Positions 53,265 to 62,109 of a DNA stretch of 64,000 nucleotides are shown piece after piece. Under the pieces are notes generated by a model, which saw only the letters and a program-made list of their open reading frames with translations, was not told the origin of the DNA and did no database searches. Positions within the stretch are counted from its first letter, which is position 1. Each line of letters begins with the position of its first letter. Position numbers and translations under genes: made by a program. Origin of the DNA: Candidatus Epilinea brevis (GTDB lineage Bacteria; Chloroflexota; Anaerolineae; Epilineales; Epilineaceae); assembly GCA_016710785.1 (NCBI GenBank), contig JADJUE010000005.1, positions 1 to 64,000 on the forward strand, in the 5' to 3' direction.

Positions 53265-54647
53265 ATGAACCCAAACAACCCTGACATCATGCTCCAGGAC
53301 TACCTGGATCGACACGCCGCCGGTGAACCGGTCGACGCGCTTCTGGCTGCGTTGCGCCGTGAGCCAGGCGGCGAGAGCCTGGCGGTCGACCTCCTGCTGT
53401 CCCTGGCCATGGCGCAGCAGTTGCCGCAGGCCTTGCGCCCGGCACGCCGCGCCGCGATGCAGACCGCCCTCCAAGCCGCCTTCGTGGCCGACCGCGGCGC
53501 ACCGGCGCGCGGCTTGGCGGCCTGGCTGGCGCCGGTCAACCGCCGCCGCCTGGCCCTGCGCCTGGGCGGTGTCATGCTCGCCGGCACGCTGGCCCTTGGT
53601 GGCGGTGTCGTGGCCAGCGCCGAGAGCCTGCCCGGCGATGCCTTCTATCCCGTCAAGCGGGCCGTTGAGTCGGCGCGGCTGGCCTTCACCTGGTCGCCCG
53701 AGGCAAGGGCCAGGGTGTGGCTGGATATCTCGGACATCCGCCATCAGGAGGTCCAGGATCTGGACCGCCAGGGTCGGCAGGCCCCGTCCAGCCTGCTGAA
53801 TGCGTGGCTGACCGCCCATCAGCAGGCCCGCCAGGAGGCCCAGGACAGCGGCGACCCGCAGCTCATCCAGTTGGTGGAGGAGCATGTGGCGGCCCATTCC
53901 CAAGACCTGGAGTCGCTGCCGCAGCCCGAGGCCCCGCAAGCGCTCCAGCGCCTGCGCGAGGAACCGACGGCCAGCCCGACCGACGCCCTCGCCGGCCTCC
54001 CGACGCAAGCCGCGACCGATTCTCCGACGCCCGAACCGGCGACCGCGACGCTGGTGGTGGGTGGCAGCTCGGGCATCAGCGAGCCGCGGCCGACGCCCGG
54101 CCAAGGCCAGACGCCTTGGCCGCCCGGTAATCCGCGCGACCGTTGGCGGACGGCCACCGTGCCCGCGGCCACCGTGGAAGCCTGGGCCACTGAGCGAGCT
54201 CGGCGCCAGACCGAAGAACCGCGGCATCGCGACGACCCGACCCGCGACCCACAGCGTCGCGCGACGGACGATGCGCGGCGGGCGACCGAAACGGCCCGCC
54301 GGGCCACGGAACGGGCGTCGCGCGAGGGACCCCGTCAGCCGCAGGACACGCCGGCACCGCCGGCCGCGACGCCCAGGCCGGAGCAGACGCCGCTCATCGG
54401 ACCTACGAACGGCCCACCGCCCGGCCCGCCGCGCCCGACGCGCCGACCATGGCCGACGCCCGACCCCAACAGCACACCGGAGCGACGCTGCCCACCGGAT
54501 TGCCCACCCCGGACGCCCCGGCCGCCGCGGCCCGGCGAACCACCGACGGTGGCACCGGATCCCTCCGAGGAGCCGCTGCCGACGAGCCTGTCCGGTGTTG
54601 AAGCCACACCGCTGCCACCTACGCCGGAGCAGGCTGTCAGGCCTTGA
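53265..54647 (+). CDS. DUF5667-domain membrane protein, putative anti-sigma factor
   Basis: The 460-residue protein has a cytoplasmic N-terminal part (~1-90, LQDYLDRHAAGEPVDALLAA, resembling short anti-sigma domains) and one membrane helix (~92-118, LALRLGGVMLAGTLALGGGV). The DUF5667 hallmark ESLPGDAFYPVKRAVESARL follows with a helical region to ~220. A long Pro/Thr/Arg-rich extracytoplasmic tail (~225-460) completes it. It probably binds the sigma factor inside and senses a wall or envelope signal outside; that is inferred from layout. There are 127 bases between it and the sigma gene. Its stop overlaps the TTG of the next frame. Confidence 0.8.
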   Translation: MNPNNPDIMLQDYLDRHAAGEPVDALLAALRREPGGESLAVDLLLSLAMAQQLPQALRPARRAAMQTALQAAFVADRGAPARGLAAWLAPVNRRRLALRLGGVMLAGTLALGGGVVASAESLPGDAFYPVKRAVESARLAFTWSPEARARVWLDISDIRHQEVQDLDRQGRQAPSSLLNAWLTAHQQARQEAQDSGDPQLIQLVEEHVAAHSQDLESLPQPEAPQALQRLREEPTASPTDALAGLPTQAATDSPTPEPATATLVVGGSSGISEPRPTPGQGQTPWPPGNPRDRWRTATVPAATVEAWATERARRQTEEPRHRDDPTRDPQRRATDDARRATETARRATERASREGPRQPQDTPAPPAATPRPEQTPLIGPTNGPPPGPPRPTRRPWPTPDPNSTPERRCPPDCPPRTPRPPRPGEPPTVAPDPSEEPLPTSLSGVEATPLPPTPEQAVRP

Positions 54648-57610
54648 GGCCGGGCGGAGCGGAGCCATCGGTGTCGGCAGCGCATCCTGACCAGCCACCC
54701 ACCGTGGCCGGGATCGACCCTGACCGGTCGATACCCGGCCACGGTCTCTGTCCGATACCCGCTGGGGGCCGGCTGGTATCGGGTCGACATGGGCCTGACC
54801 GGCCGCGTCCAGGCCGACCCGAAGGCGGCCGAAAGGGGGCCGGTCGATCGATCGTCTGGCTGTCCCTGGTACTCTCCGTGGCCTGGTCTTGGGGTCGGGC
54901 TCGCCTGGTGGACTTCCCTGCGAGCGCGAGCTCAGCCAGCGGTGACGCCGTGGCCGCCGCCGACGCGTCCGACCGCCTCTACCTCCCGCTCCTACCCAAA
55001 GGCTGGCTGTCCATCGAACTGCCGGCGGCGCGGGCGACCCAGGCGCGTCGGGCCACCGGCACCGCACGCGCGGCCTTGACCCAGACCGCCGCCGCTCCCA
55101 CAGTCACCCCCACGGCGGCGGCTTCGGACACGCCCGTGGCCGCCGCCACCGACACCCCGGAGCCCACGGCCAGCCCCACCCCCAGCGACACCCCCAGTCC
55201 CACGGCCACCCTGACCCCCTCGGCGACGCCGCTGCTGGGCTCGCCCACGCCCTGGCCCAGCGCGACGCCATCCGGCGAGGCTTCAGCGCCCCCCAGCGCC
55301 AGCCCCAGCCCGACCGCCAGCCCGACCGCCAGCCCAACGCCGCGGTCGGCAGCGGCCGTCGGCACGGAACGGCTGATGCCGCGCGCCGTGCTGGCCCAAG
55401 GCACGCCCGAGGCCCGCTACGAGACGGCAGGCCGCACCTACCGCCTGCGGCTCAAGGACAGCGCCGGCGCGAGCGGCATCACCTGGCGCATCGACCCCAA
55501 CCATCCGGATGTGGCGCGGGGCCGGCTGAGCATCGAGGAGACCGACAGCGACCGCTTTCCCGTCGCCGGCGCAGGGCTCACCTACCGCAAGACAAGCGGG
55601 CAGCTGGTGGAGCCGCGGCTTTTCGGGCTGGTGGGGCAGGTGGACGCGGTGGAGCATGCCCTGCTGCCGGCCGACGAAGGTGTGGGGCTCCGCTTCGATG
55701 TGCGCGAAACCCTGGAGGGCCGGCCGCACCGCAAGCGCTACACCGTGAAGCTGGTAGGCCGAGCCCTGGAGCTGCGCCTGCAGAGCCTGGATGGCGCGGT
55801 GGCGCCAGGCGCCGGCGGCTACGCCGGGGTGAACGCCGGCGACATCGAGGGGACGCGCGAAGCGGTGAACATCCGCTTGCCCGGCATGGAGGCGGTGCCG
55901 CTCACCATGCTGGACCACCGCTGGTTCGCGGCCACCTTGCTCGACTACCCGCGCAGTCAGGCCGGCGCCCTCTTCGTGCGCGGACCGGAGGTGCTGGGCG
56001 ACAGCGTGGCCAACGGCGTGGACGCCTTCTACCCGCCGGACAGCAGCGGCGGGCTGCGCGCGGTGGACGAGACCCTGTGGGTGACGCTCTCCCCGGATCC
56101 AGCCGACAGCTTTCCCATGACCAGCGCCCCGCCATCGCCCCATCGCGCGGCGCAGTCCGGGCGGGTGCACGTGACCCTGCGCGAAGGGGCCGTGCCGGTG
56201 GGCTTCGCGGCCCAGGCCACCTACCTGGAACGTTTGCGCGAATGGGGCCTGACCGATCTTCAGGTGCACCTCCCGGCATGGGCCGACGGCGCCGCGCTGC
56301 TGCCGCTACAGGGACCACCGGACCCAGCCCGGGGCGACGCGGCCGCTTGGGCACGCCTGATCCGGGCCGCCGACGGCCGGCTGGCGCCCACCCTGAGCTA
56401 CACCGGCACCACGGCCTCCTGCCCCGGCAAGCCCAACCCGCGCTACCGCCCCGCCGACCGGGTGATCGGCGGCGATGGCCTGCCCAAGCCGCTGGGTAGC
56501 CACCGCTGCGCGGACGGCGCCGACGTGGCCCGCTACGTGCTGGCACCGAGCGCGGTGGAGGCCTTTGCCAAGGAGGACGCCGCAGCGTTCAAGCGCCAGG
56601 GGCTGCGCTCGGCGGGGCTGGACCTCATGGCGGCCTTCAACCCCGGGCATCCCTGGCCCGGACTGGAGGACACGCCCCTGGATCTGGCGCCGCAGACCCA
56701 GCATCCGGTCACCATCGGCCAGGGCGTCGCCGCCGTCAAGCGATCCCTGCTGGAGCTGCAGACCCTGGGTCCCGTCTTCGGACCGGGCGCCTGGGGCACC
56801 TGGGAGCAGGGCTTCGGCAGCTTCTATGCCGGCTATCTGGACGCTGTGCCGGGCAGCCTGGCGACGGGCAGCCCTGACCAGCCGGGGATCCAGGGCTTGA
56901 TGATCCCGGACTACGGGCACGCGCAGCTCAACGAGCGCCAGCTGGCCTACGGCATGGGCGACTACGCCCGCTTCCTGGAAGACCCCGACGGCCGACTGGC
57001 CGAGGGGCGCCCACTGACCGTGGCGGAGGTGGACGCCTATCAGGCGGCCGGCCTGGCCTTTGGCCATGCCGGCGCCTGGGAGTCCTGGGGCTCGGCGGCC
57101 GCCCTGGACGCGGGCCAGGACCTGCTCAGCGCCGCCGACCAGATCAAAGCCTACTGGTGGGGCCGCGCCCTGTCCGGCCGCCTGGCCGCCGGTCCTCCGC
57201 CCACCGTCCGCTACGCGGCCGCCGATGGCCTGGAGCTGGACCTGCCCGGCGCCCTGGCGGCCGACTGGAACCTCACGGCGCCGCGGCTGCACCTGACCCA
57301 GTCGAGCGGCCTGCAGCTGTGGGTGAACCTCTCCCGCGAGGACTGGCCGGTGCGCCTGGGCGAGAGTCCCTTCATCCTACCTCCGCAGGGCTGGCTGGCC
57401 TTCCGCGCCGGCGAGTTGCTGGCCTTCAGCGCCACGGTGGACGGCGTCCGCGCCGATTACCTCGACGCGCCGGAGGTCCGCCTGCGCGACGGCCGCGGTC
57501 AGGACGTGATCCTGCTGGGCGAAGCGGTCCGCGATCTCGTGCTGCGCTACCCCGACGGTCGGGAGCTGCGCGAAGGCGCGGACGGACGCGTGACGGTGAC
57601 GGGGCCTTGA
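54644..57610 (+). CDS. Large exported protein, possibly TIM-barrel glycosidase-like
   Basis: The ~988-residue frame starts with TTG overlapping the DUF5667 stop. The first ~70 residues are arginine/proline-rich and may be untranslated. A membrane or signal segment (SIVWLSLVLSVAWSWG) follows. The motif LYLPLLPKGWL and a Ser/Thr/Pro linker (~145-230) lead to a ~750-residue globular region. Segments such as RLRLKDSAGASGITWRIDPN, LRLQSLDG, LSYTGTTASCPGKPNPRYRP, GLMIPDYGHAQLNERQLAYG and LQLWVNLSREDW resemble a beta-sandwich plus TIM-barrel of glycoside-hydrolase-like proteins (GH101/DUF5696 style). I cannot identify catalytic residues. A role in cutting external or own-surface glycans is a tentative inference. 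Confidence 0.65.
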   Translation: MRPGGAEPSVSAAHPDQPPTVAGIDPDRSIPGHGLCPIPAGGRLVSGRHGPDRPRPGRPEGGRKGAGRSIVWLSLVLSVAWSWGRARLVDFPASASSASGDAVAAADASDRLYLPLLPKGWLSIELPAARATQARRATGTARAALTQTAAAPTVTPTAAASDTPVAAATDTPEPTASPTPSDTPSPTATLTPSATPLLGSPTPWPSATPSGEASAPPSASPSPTASPTASPTPRSAAAVGTERLMPRAVLAQGTPEARYETAGRTYRLRLKDSAGASGITWRIDPNHPDVARGRLSIEETDSDRFPVAGAGLTYRKTSGQLVEPRLFGLVGQVDAVEHALLPADEGVGLRFDVRETLEGRPHRKRYTVKLVGRALELRLQSLDGAVAPGAGGYAGVNAGDIEGTREAVNIRLPGMEAVPLTMLDHRWFAATLLDYPRSQAGALFVRGPEVLGDSVANGVDAFYPPDSSGGLRAVDETLWVTLSPDPADSFPMTSAPPSPHRAAQSGRVHVTLREGAVPVGFAAQATYLERLREWGLTDLQVHLPAWADGAALLPLQGPPDPARGDAAAWARLIRAADGRLAPTLSYTGTTASCPGKPNPRYRPADRVIGGDGLPKPLGSHRCADGADVARYVLAPSAVEAFAKEDAAAFKRQGLRSAGLDLMAAFNPGHPWPGLEDTPLDLAPQTQHPVTIGQGVAAVKRSLLELQTLGPVFGPGAWGTWEQGFGSFYAGYLDAVPGSLATGSPDQPGIQGLMIPDYGHAQLNERQLAYGMGDYARFLEDPDGRLAEGRPLTVAEVDAYQAAGLAFGHAGAWESWGSAAALDAGQDLLSAADQIKAYWWGRALSGRLAAGPPPTVRYAAADGLELDLPGALAADWNLTAPRLHLTQSSGLQLWVNLSREDWPVRLGESPFILPPQGWLAFRAGELLAFSATVDGVRADYLDAPEVRLRDGRGQDVILLGEAVRDLVLRYPDGRELREGADGRVTVTGP

Positions 57611-57746
57611 TCACGTAGGGGCAGGTCTGCCGGGCGTGATGATGCGCCGCACGATGGATGGCGCGACCCGGCTGGCTCGCCCTCGGTTCACGTGAATCCA
57701 GGGCAAGGCAGCCGGACCGCGTCGCCTGCAGAACCACCGAGCCCCT

Positions 57747-57774
57747 TTGCAGATACCACCGCGGTTACTATACT
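57747..57774 (+). promoter_or_regulatory. Sigma-70-like promoter before the hydrolase-like gene
   Basis: TTGCAG (57747-57752) and TATACT (57769-57774) are spaced by 16 bases, 120 bases before the ATG. A 10-bp palindrome, ttcacgtgaa (57687-57696), lies 50 bases upstream and might be an operator. The rest of 57611-57893 has only a fragment of the gtaggggc element near 57616. Confidence 0.6.
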
Positions 57775-57893
57775 ATTAACCATTCGCCCCCCGCCCGATC
57801 TCGTCCAGGGCCGCCTCCCAGGGCCCACCTTCCACCCTCGCCCGAGTCGGCAGCGGCCTGCGCCGGCCTGCCGGCGCAGCGGAGGAGCGCCTC

Positions 57894-59870
57894 ATGCGAC
57901 CCGCGCCCACCCTCATCGATCCCACCGCATCTCCGGCCATCGCCCACTGGCTGCCGGCCTTCATCCTGGGCCTGGGGCTGCTGGCTGTCGCCGGCCTCGC
58001 CGAACCGGTGACCGGCGCCAAGGCCCGTGATCCCCGCCCGCGCCCCGCCCAGTTGCGCTACACGGTGGTCAGCCACCTGGACCAGACCTACCATTCGGGG
58101 GGCGGCGCCTCGCCCCGCCAGCGACTGGACCTCTTCCTGCCTCAAATGGCCGGCTCCAGCCCGCCCGTCCTGGTCTTCGCCCCCGCCGGCGCCTGGGCTG
58201 CCGGCGACCGCACCGTGTACCGCCCCCAGGCCCGCGCCCTGGCGGAGTTGGGCCTGGGTGTGGCCTTGGTGGACCACCGCATCAGCGACGGCTCCCCCGC
58301 AGGCATCCAGCATCCGGAGCATGTCCGCGACCTGGCCCGGGCGGTGGGCTTCGTGCGCTCCTGGCTCCTGGTGGCCGGTCTCGACGCCGGCGGCATCTTC
58401 GTCGGCGGGCACGAGGCCGGCGCGCATCTGGGCGCGCTCCTGGCCGCCGATCCGCGCTACCTGGAGGAGCAGGGCCTGAGCCCCGCGGACCTGCGCGGCG
58501 TCATCGGCCTTTCCGGCATCTACCGTATCGACCCCGCCGACGGCTCCTGGTCCGGCGCCTTCGGCCTGGACCCGCTCCGCCGCGGCGAGGCCTCGCCGGA
58601 CATGCATCTGCGCGCCAGCACCCCGCCCATGCTCCTGCTCACGGCCGAGGGTGACGCGTCCGGCCGCCGGGCCGACGCGGCAGCCCTGGTCAGCGCCCTC
58701 ATCCGCGTGGGCAGCCTGGGCGACGCCCGGGTGGTCGCGGGGCGCAACGCGGAGAGCCTGATCGGCTATCTGGGCTGGGAATCCGACGAGGCCACCGACC
58801 TCATCCTGCAGTTCGTTCAGCAGCGATTGGCCGCCCGCCCGCGCCCGACGGCCAGCCCCACCCGCACGCCGCCGCCCACGCCGACGCCCACGGCGGTGGA
58901 TGCCGCCCCCCCCGGCCTGCCGCCGCGCGGCCCGGGCTCGGCCCGGCGGGCCATCTACGAGACCACCCGGGTGGAGCCGCGGCAGGTGGGAGATCTGGCC
59001 TGGTGGCGGGTGCTGCCGGAGGGCGCCGTCGCCGAAGACCCGCTGGTCAGCGCCCCCCTGCCCGTGCTGATCTTCCTTCCGGCGGCCGAAGCCGCCGGGG
59101 CCGGTCTGCTGGAACCCTACCGTCGCTGGCTGGACCACCTGGCCCTCTCCGGCGTCGTCATCCTCGTCCCCGATTACCTCGACGCCACGCCGGAGCGCTG
59201 GCGCGCGCATCTGGCCGAATTGCTGCCCGCCGCCGTGGCCGAGCTGCGCGCCGACCCTGAGCTGGCCCGGCGCATCGATCGCGAGACCCTGTTCTGGGCC
59301 GGCCACGGGGAGGGAGCGGCCCTGGCCGTGGCCTCCGCCGCAGACTGGTTCTCGCTGGGGCTGCCCCTGCCGCGCGGCCTCTTCCTGGCCCTGCCGCGTG
59401 ACAGCCATGGCCTGGTGGACGGCCTGGCCCTGCGCCGCCTGCCGCCGGACCTGCAGGTGCTGACCGTCGCCGCGACGGACGACGCGCAGGCGGACCGCGT
59501 GCTGGAGGAGTTGCTCTGGGACCGCATGAGCCATGTCCCGGCCCTGTGGCGCGAGCGCCTGGTCCTGCGCAGCGACGCCTACGGCAAGCCGGCGATGATC
59601 GCCGACTTCAGCTCGGTCTACAGCGACGCGCCGCTAGGCCTGCTGGACGGCCTGGACGGCTACGGCTACTGGAAATGGCTGGACGCGCTCCTGTCCTGCG
59701 GCCATCTCGGTGCCGATTGCGAAGCGGCCTTCGGCGGCGGCGCGCCGCAGCTGGGCATGGGCGCCTGGTCCGACGGGCAGCCGGCGCGGCCGGCGCTGCG
59801 CAGTGCCGGACCGCCGCGGCGCTTCCCGTGGAAGGGCATCCTCCCCTGGGTCGGCAAGCGGGCGCAATGA
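57894..59870 (+). CDS. Exported protein with two alpha/beta-hydrolase domains lacking nucleophile serines
   Basis: The 658-residue protein has a signal/membrane segment (~19-38). Domain 1 (~55-320) follows the BD-FAE/esterase pattern (LDLFLPQMAGSSPPVLVFAP, GLGVALVDHRIS, LRGVIGLSGIY), but the elbow reads GGHEAGAH, with Glu174 where the catalytic serine should be. A PT linker (~325-340) leads to domain 2 (~350-600), of dienelactone-hydrolase/lipase type (VLIFLPAAEAAG, VVILVPDYLDATPERW), whose elbow reads AGHGEGAA, with Gly472 instead of serine. Both domains are therefore probably catalytically dead binding modules. The ribosome site ggaggag (57881-57887) supports the start. Confidence 0.82.
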   Translation: MRPAPTLIDPTASPAIAHWLPAFILGLGLLAVAGLAEPVTGAKARDPRPRPAQLRYTVVSHLDQTYHSGGGASPRQRLDLFLPQMAGSSPPVLVFAPAGAWAAGDRTVYRPQARALAELGLGVALVDHRISDGSPAGIQHPEHVRDLARAVGFVRSWLLVAGLDAGGIFVGGHEAGAHLGALLAADPRYLEEQGLSPADLRGVIGLSGIYRIDPADGSWSGAFGLDPLRRGEASPDMHLRASTPPMLLLTAEGDASGRRADAAALVSALIRVGSLGDARVVAGRNAESLIGYLGWESDEATDLILQFVQQRLAARPRPTASPTRTPPPTPTPTAVDAAPPGLPPRGPGSARRAIYETTRVEPRQVGDLAWWRVLPEGAVAEDPLVSAPLPVLIFLPAAEAAGAGLLEPYRRWLDHLALSGVVILVPDYLDATPERWRAHLAELLPAAVAELRADPELARRIDRETLFWAGHGEGAALAVASAADWFSLGLPLPRGLFLALPRDSHGLVDGLALRRLPPDLQVLTVAATDDAQADRVLEELLWDRMSHVPALWRERLVLRSDAYGKPAMIADFSSVYSDAPLGLLDGLDGYGYWKWLDALLSCGHLGADCEAAFGGGAPQLGMGAWSDGQPARPALRSAGPPRRFPWKGILPWVGKRAQ

Positions 59871-59889
59871 ACGGGATGCCGTTCGGCCT

Positions 59890-60264
59890 TCAGCCCTTCC
59901 AGCCCACCCAGGCCAGGCAGGCCCATCCGGCGATGAGCAGCAGACCGCCGAAGGGTGTGACCGCGCCCAGCCAGCGCTGGCCGGTCAGGGTCATCAAGTA
60001 GAGGCTGCCGGAGAAGAGGAGGGTGCCCCCCACGAACAGCCAGCCGGCGGCTCCGGCGGCGCGGGCATCCGGCCAGCGGGTGATGGCCCAGGCCGTTGCC
60101 AGGAGGGCCAGGGCATGGTAGCTGTGGTAGCGCGCGCCCGTCTCCCAGACCTGCAGCAGGTCGGCGGGAACACGGTCTTTCAAGCCGTGCGCGCCGAAGG
60201 CGCCCAGCAGCACTGACAGCATGCCGGACAGGCCGCCGAGCGTGAAGAAGAGGTTTCGGTCCAT
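59890..60264 (-). CDS. DUF423 family small membrane protein
   Basis: The 124-residue protein has four membrane helices and DUF423 hallmarks: LGGLSGMLSVLLGAFGAHGL, WETGARYHSYHALAL, GTLLFSGSLYLMTLTG and GAVTPFGGLLLIAGW. The family is widespread (YgdD/YwdK) but its function is not settled. It converges on the hydrolase-like gene with 19 bases between stops. It lies downstream of the YvcK gene with a 146-base gap, so it is probably a separate unit. Confidence 0.92.
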   Translation of the reverse strand: MDRNLFFTLGGLSGMLSVLLGAFGAHGLKDRVPADLLQVWETGARYHSYHALALLATAWAITRWPDARAAGAAGWLFVGGTLLFSGSLYLMTLTGQRWLGAVTPFGGLLLIAGWACLAWVGWKG

Positions 60265-60410
60265 GATGGGGTTCCTTGAGCGGACCTTGCCTGGACGGCC
60301 GAGGCGCGGTCACGAGAGGCACGGTCAAGAGAGGCAGGAAGGTCGGTAGGAACTGCGCTGCCTGACAGTGGCGGGACCGGCGCCGGAATCGAGCGCATAC
60401 GGCGCGACGG

Positions 60411-61682
60411 TCAGCCCTCCGCCACCATGGCCATCACCGCATCCGCCAGGCGCAAGGAGTCATGGTGGGTGGGCACCAGAGGGCTGACCAGGTCGGCCTT
60501 CACCAGCCGCGGCTGGGGGCCTTCGCCCGCCTCCAGTTCCGGCAGGACGCGGGTGACGGGTGCGCCCGCAGGCAGCGGCGAGGCCACGTTGGCATTGGCC
60601 AGCACGCGGTCGATGATCCCGGCCGGGATATGGCGCTCCAGGGCGCGCAGATGCTCGGTCAGGCTGTAGCCGTCCGTCTCGCCGGGCTGGGTGGCCACGT
60701 TGGCCACGTAGACCACGGGTGCCCGGGTAGCGGCCAAGGCGGCGGCGATGTCCGGCACCAGCAGGTTGGGCAGCACGCTGGTATAGAGGCTGCCGGGCCC
60801 CAGGATGACCAGGTCCGCCGTCAGGATGGCGTTGACCGCCTCCGGAAAAGCGGGCGGGCTGGCGGGTTCGATGTAGACCCGGCGGATGGGCGCCTCGCCG
60901 CGCGGCACCTGGGACTCGCCCTTCATCACCGAATCATCGGCCAGCTCGGCGAAGAGGGTGACATGGGCCAGGGTGGAGGGCATGATGCGGCCGGAGACGG
61001 CCAGCACCTTGCTGGCGGCGCGCAGACCGTTCTCGAAACTGCCGGTGATGCCGGCCATGGCGGCCAAGAAGAGGTTGCCGAAGGCATGCCCTCCCAGCTC
61101 CCCCTGCCCGAAGCGGTACTGGAACAGGGATTCCATCAAGGGCTCGGTGTCCGCCAGGGCGGCGATGCATTGGCGGAAGTCGCCCGGCGGGTGGATGCCC
61201 AGGCTCTCGCGCAGGCGGCCGCTGGAGCCGCCGTCATCGGCCACGGTGACGATGGCGGTGAGGTTGAGCGAATGGTGCTTGAGCCCGCGCAGCAGCGTGG
61301 ACAGCCCCGTCCCGCCCCCGATGGCCACGATGCGCGTGTCCGTGCGCCGCCGCCGGCGCCGCTCCATCTTGTCGAGCAGGCGGCCGCTGCGCGCCGAGCG
61401 TTCGGCGTCGAGGATGGAGCTCCCCAGGCCGAACAGGCCGACCCCGCCCAAGAGGACGCCGCCCAGGGCCAGCACCAAGGCCCGGGCCGCGGGCGAGATG
61501 GTCTGCAGGGTGAGCAGGCTGACCCAGGTCTGGGTGGGGGATTGCGGGGGCAACTCGACCGCGCGGTAGACCTCCAGCAGGACCCCGGCGATGGACAGGG
61601 CCAGCGCGGTGATGCCGGCCAGCAGCAACACCAGCCAGCGCTTGATCTGCATGCCGGGAAACAACAGGCGAACGGGCAGCAT
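60411..61682 (-). CDS. yvcK: YvcK/GlmR-family (CofD-like) protein with N-terminal membrane segments
   Basis: The ~423-residue protein has two N-terminal membrane helices (~15-38 and ~65-92) and a cytoplasmic CofD-like domain from ~115. Markers are RIVAIGGGTGLSTLLRGLK, IVTVADDGGSSGRLRESLGI, PPGDFRQCIAALAD, LGGHAFGNLFLAAM, VILGPGSLYTSVLPNLLV and ETDGYSLTEHLRALERH. YvcK proteins bind UDP-sugars and adjust carbon flow into cell-wall precursors (GlmR in Bacillus). Membrane-attached versions are common in Chloroflexota and Actinobacteria relatives. The start at 61682 is taken; an ATG 7 codons upstream is possible. It lies 97 bases after tatA on the same strand. Confidence 0.92.
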   Translation of the reverse strand: MLPVRLLFPGMQIKRWLVLLLAGITALALSIAGVLLEVYRAVELPPQSPTQTWVSLLTLQTISPAARALVLALGGVLLGGVGLFGLGSSILDAERSARSGRLLDKMERRRRRRTDTRIVAIGGGTGLSTLLRGLKHHSLNLTAIVTVADDGGSSGRLRESLGIHPPGDFRQCIAALADTEPLMESLFQYRFGQGELGGHAFGNLFLAAMAGITGSFENGLRAASKVLAVSGRIMPSTLAHVTLFAELADDSVMKGESQVPRGEAPIRRVYIEPASPPAFPEAVNAILTADLVILGPGSLYTSVLPNLLVPDIAAALAATRAPVVYVANVATQPGETDGYSLTEHLRALERHIPAGIIDRVLANANVASPLPAGAPVTRVLPELEAGEGPQPRLVKADLVSPLVPTHHDSLRLADAVMAMVAEG

Positions 61683-61779
61683 CAATCGCGGTCCATGGTC
61701 CAAGCCAGTAGAGACGCGGCGGGCCGCGCCCTGCGAACAAGCGGCGGCACGGACGCTGTCCGGCTACCGATGCGCCGGA

Positions 61780-61965
61780 TCAGCTCCCGGCGGCGTCCGA
61801 CTTGGCCTCGGTCACCGGCTTCTCGTCGTCGGCGCTGGACGCCTTCTTGAACTCGCGGATGCTCTTGCCCAACGCCCCGCCGACGTCACCCAGCTTGCTG
61901 GCGCCGAAGAGGACGACCGCCAAGACCAGGATGAGGGTCAGTTCCATGGGTCCGATACCTCGCAT
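61780..61965 (-). CDS. tatA: Sec-independent translocase protein TatA
   Basis: The 61-residue protein has one short membrane helix (MELTLILVLAVVLFG), the hinge GASKLGD, an amphipathic helix (VGGALGKSIREFKK) with the conserved Phe-Lys pair, and a charged tail. TatA rings form the pore for folded twin-arginine substrates. tatC is not in the window. A minus-strand TATACT at 62018-62023 lies 53 bases upstream and may be its promoter. Confidence 0.93.
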   Translation of the reverse strand: MRGIGPMELTLILVLAVVLFGASKLGDVGGALGKSIREFKKASSADDEKPVTEAKSDAAGS

Positions 61966-62017
61966 GCTACACCACCTTTGTCTGGACTTCGCGGCCGATT
62001 CCGCACGTCGCCCGTCT

Positions 62018-62023
62018 AGTATA
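62018..62023 (-). promoter_or_regulatory. -10-like box (TATACT) before tatA
   Basis: The box reads tatact on the minus strand, 53 bases before the tatA start in the 144-bp gap after the helicase-loader gene. No convincing -35 was found. Confidence 0.35.
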
Positions 62024-62109
62024 GCGCGCCGGGGCCCGGTGCGGAGCGCATCGTTCCGAATGGCGGCGATTGCCCGCTGGCCAGGGATGGCACCCGCCGG
62101 CGGCGGCCT

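Noticed and set aside
57611..57893. A separate small gene before the hydrolase-like protein
   Set aside because: Short frames here lack ribosome sites and cross the promoter. The region is better read as regulatory.
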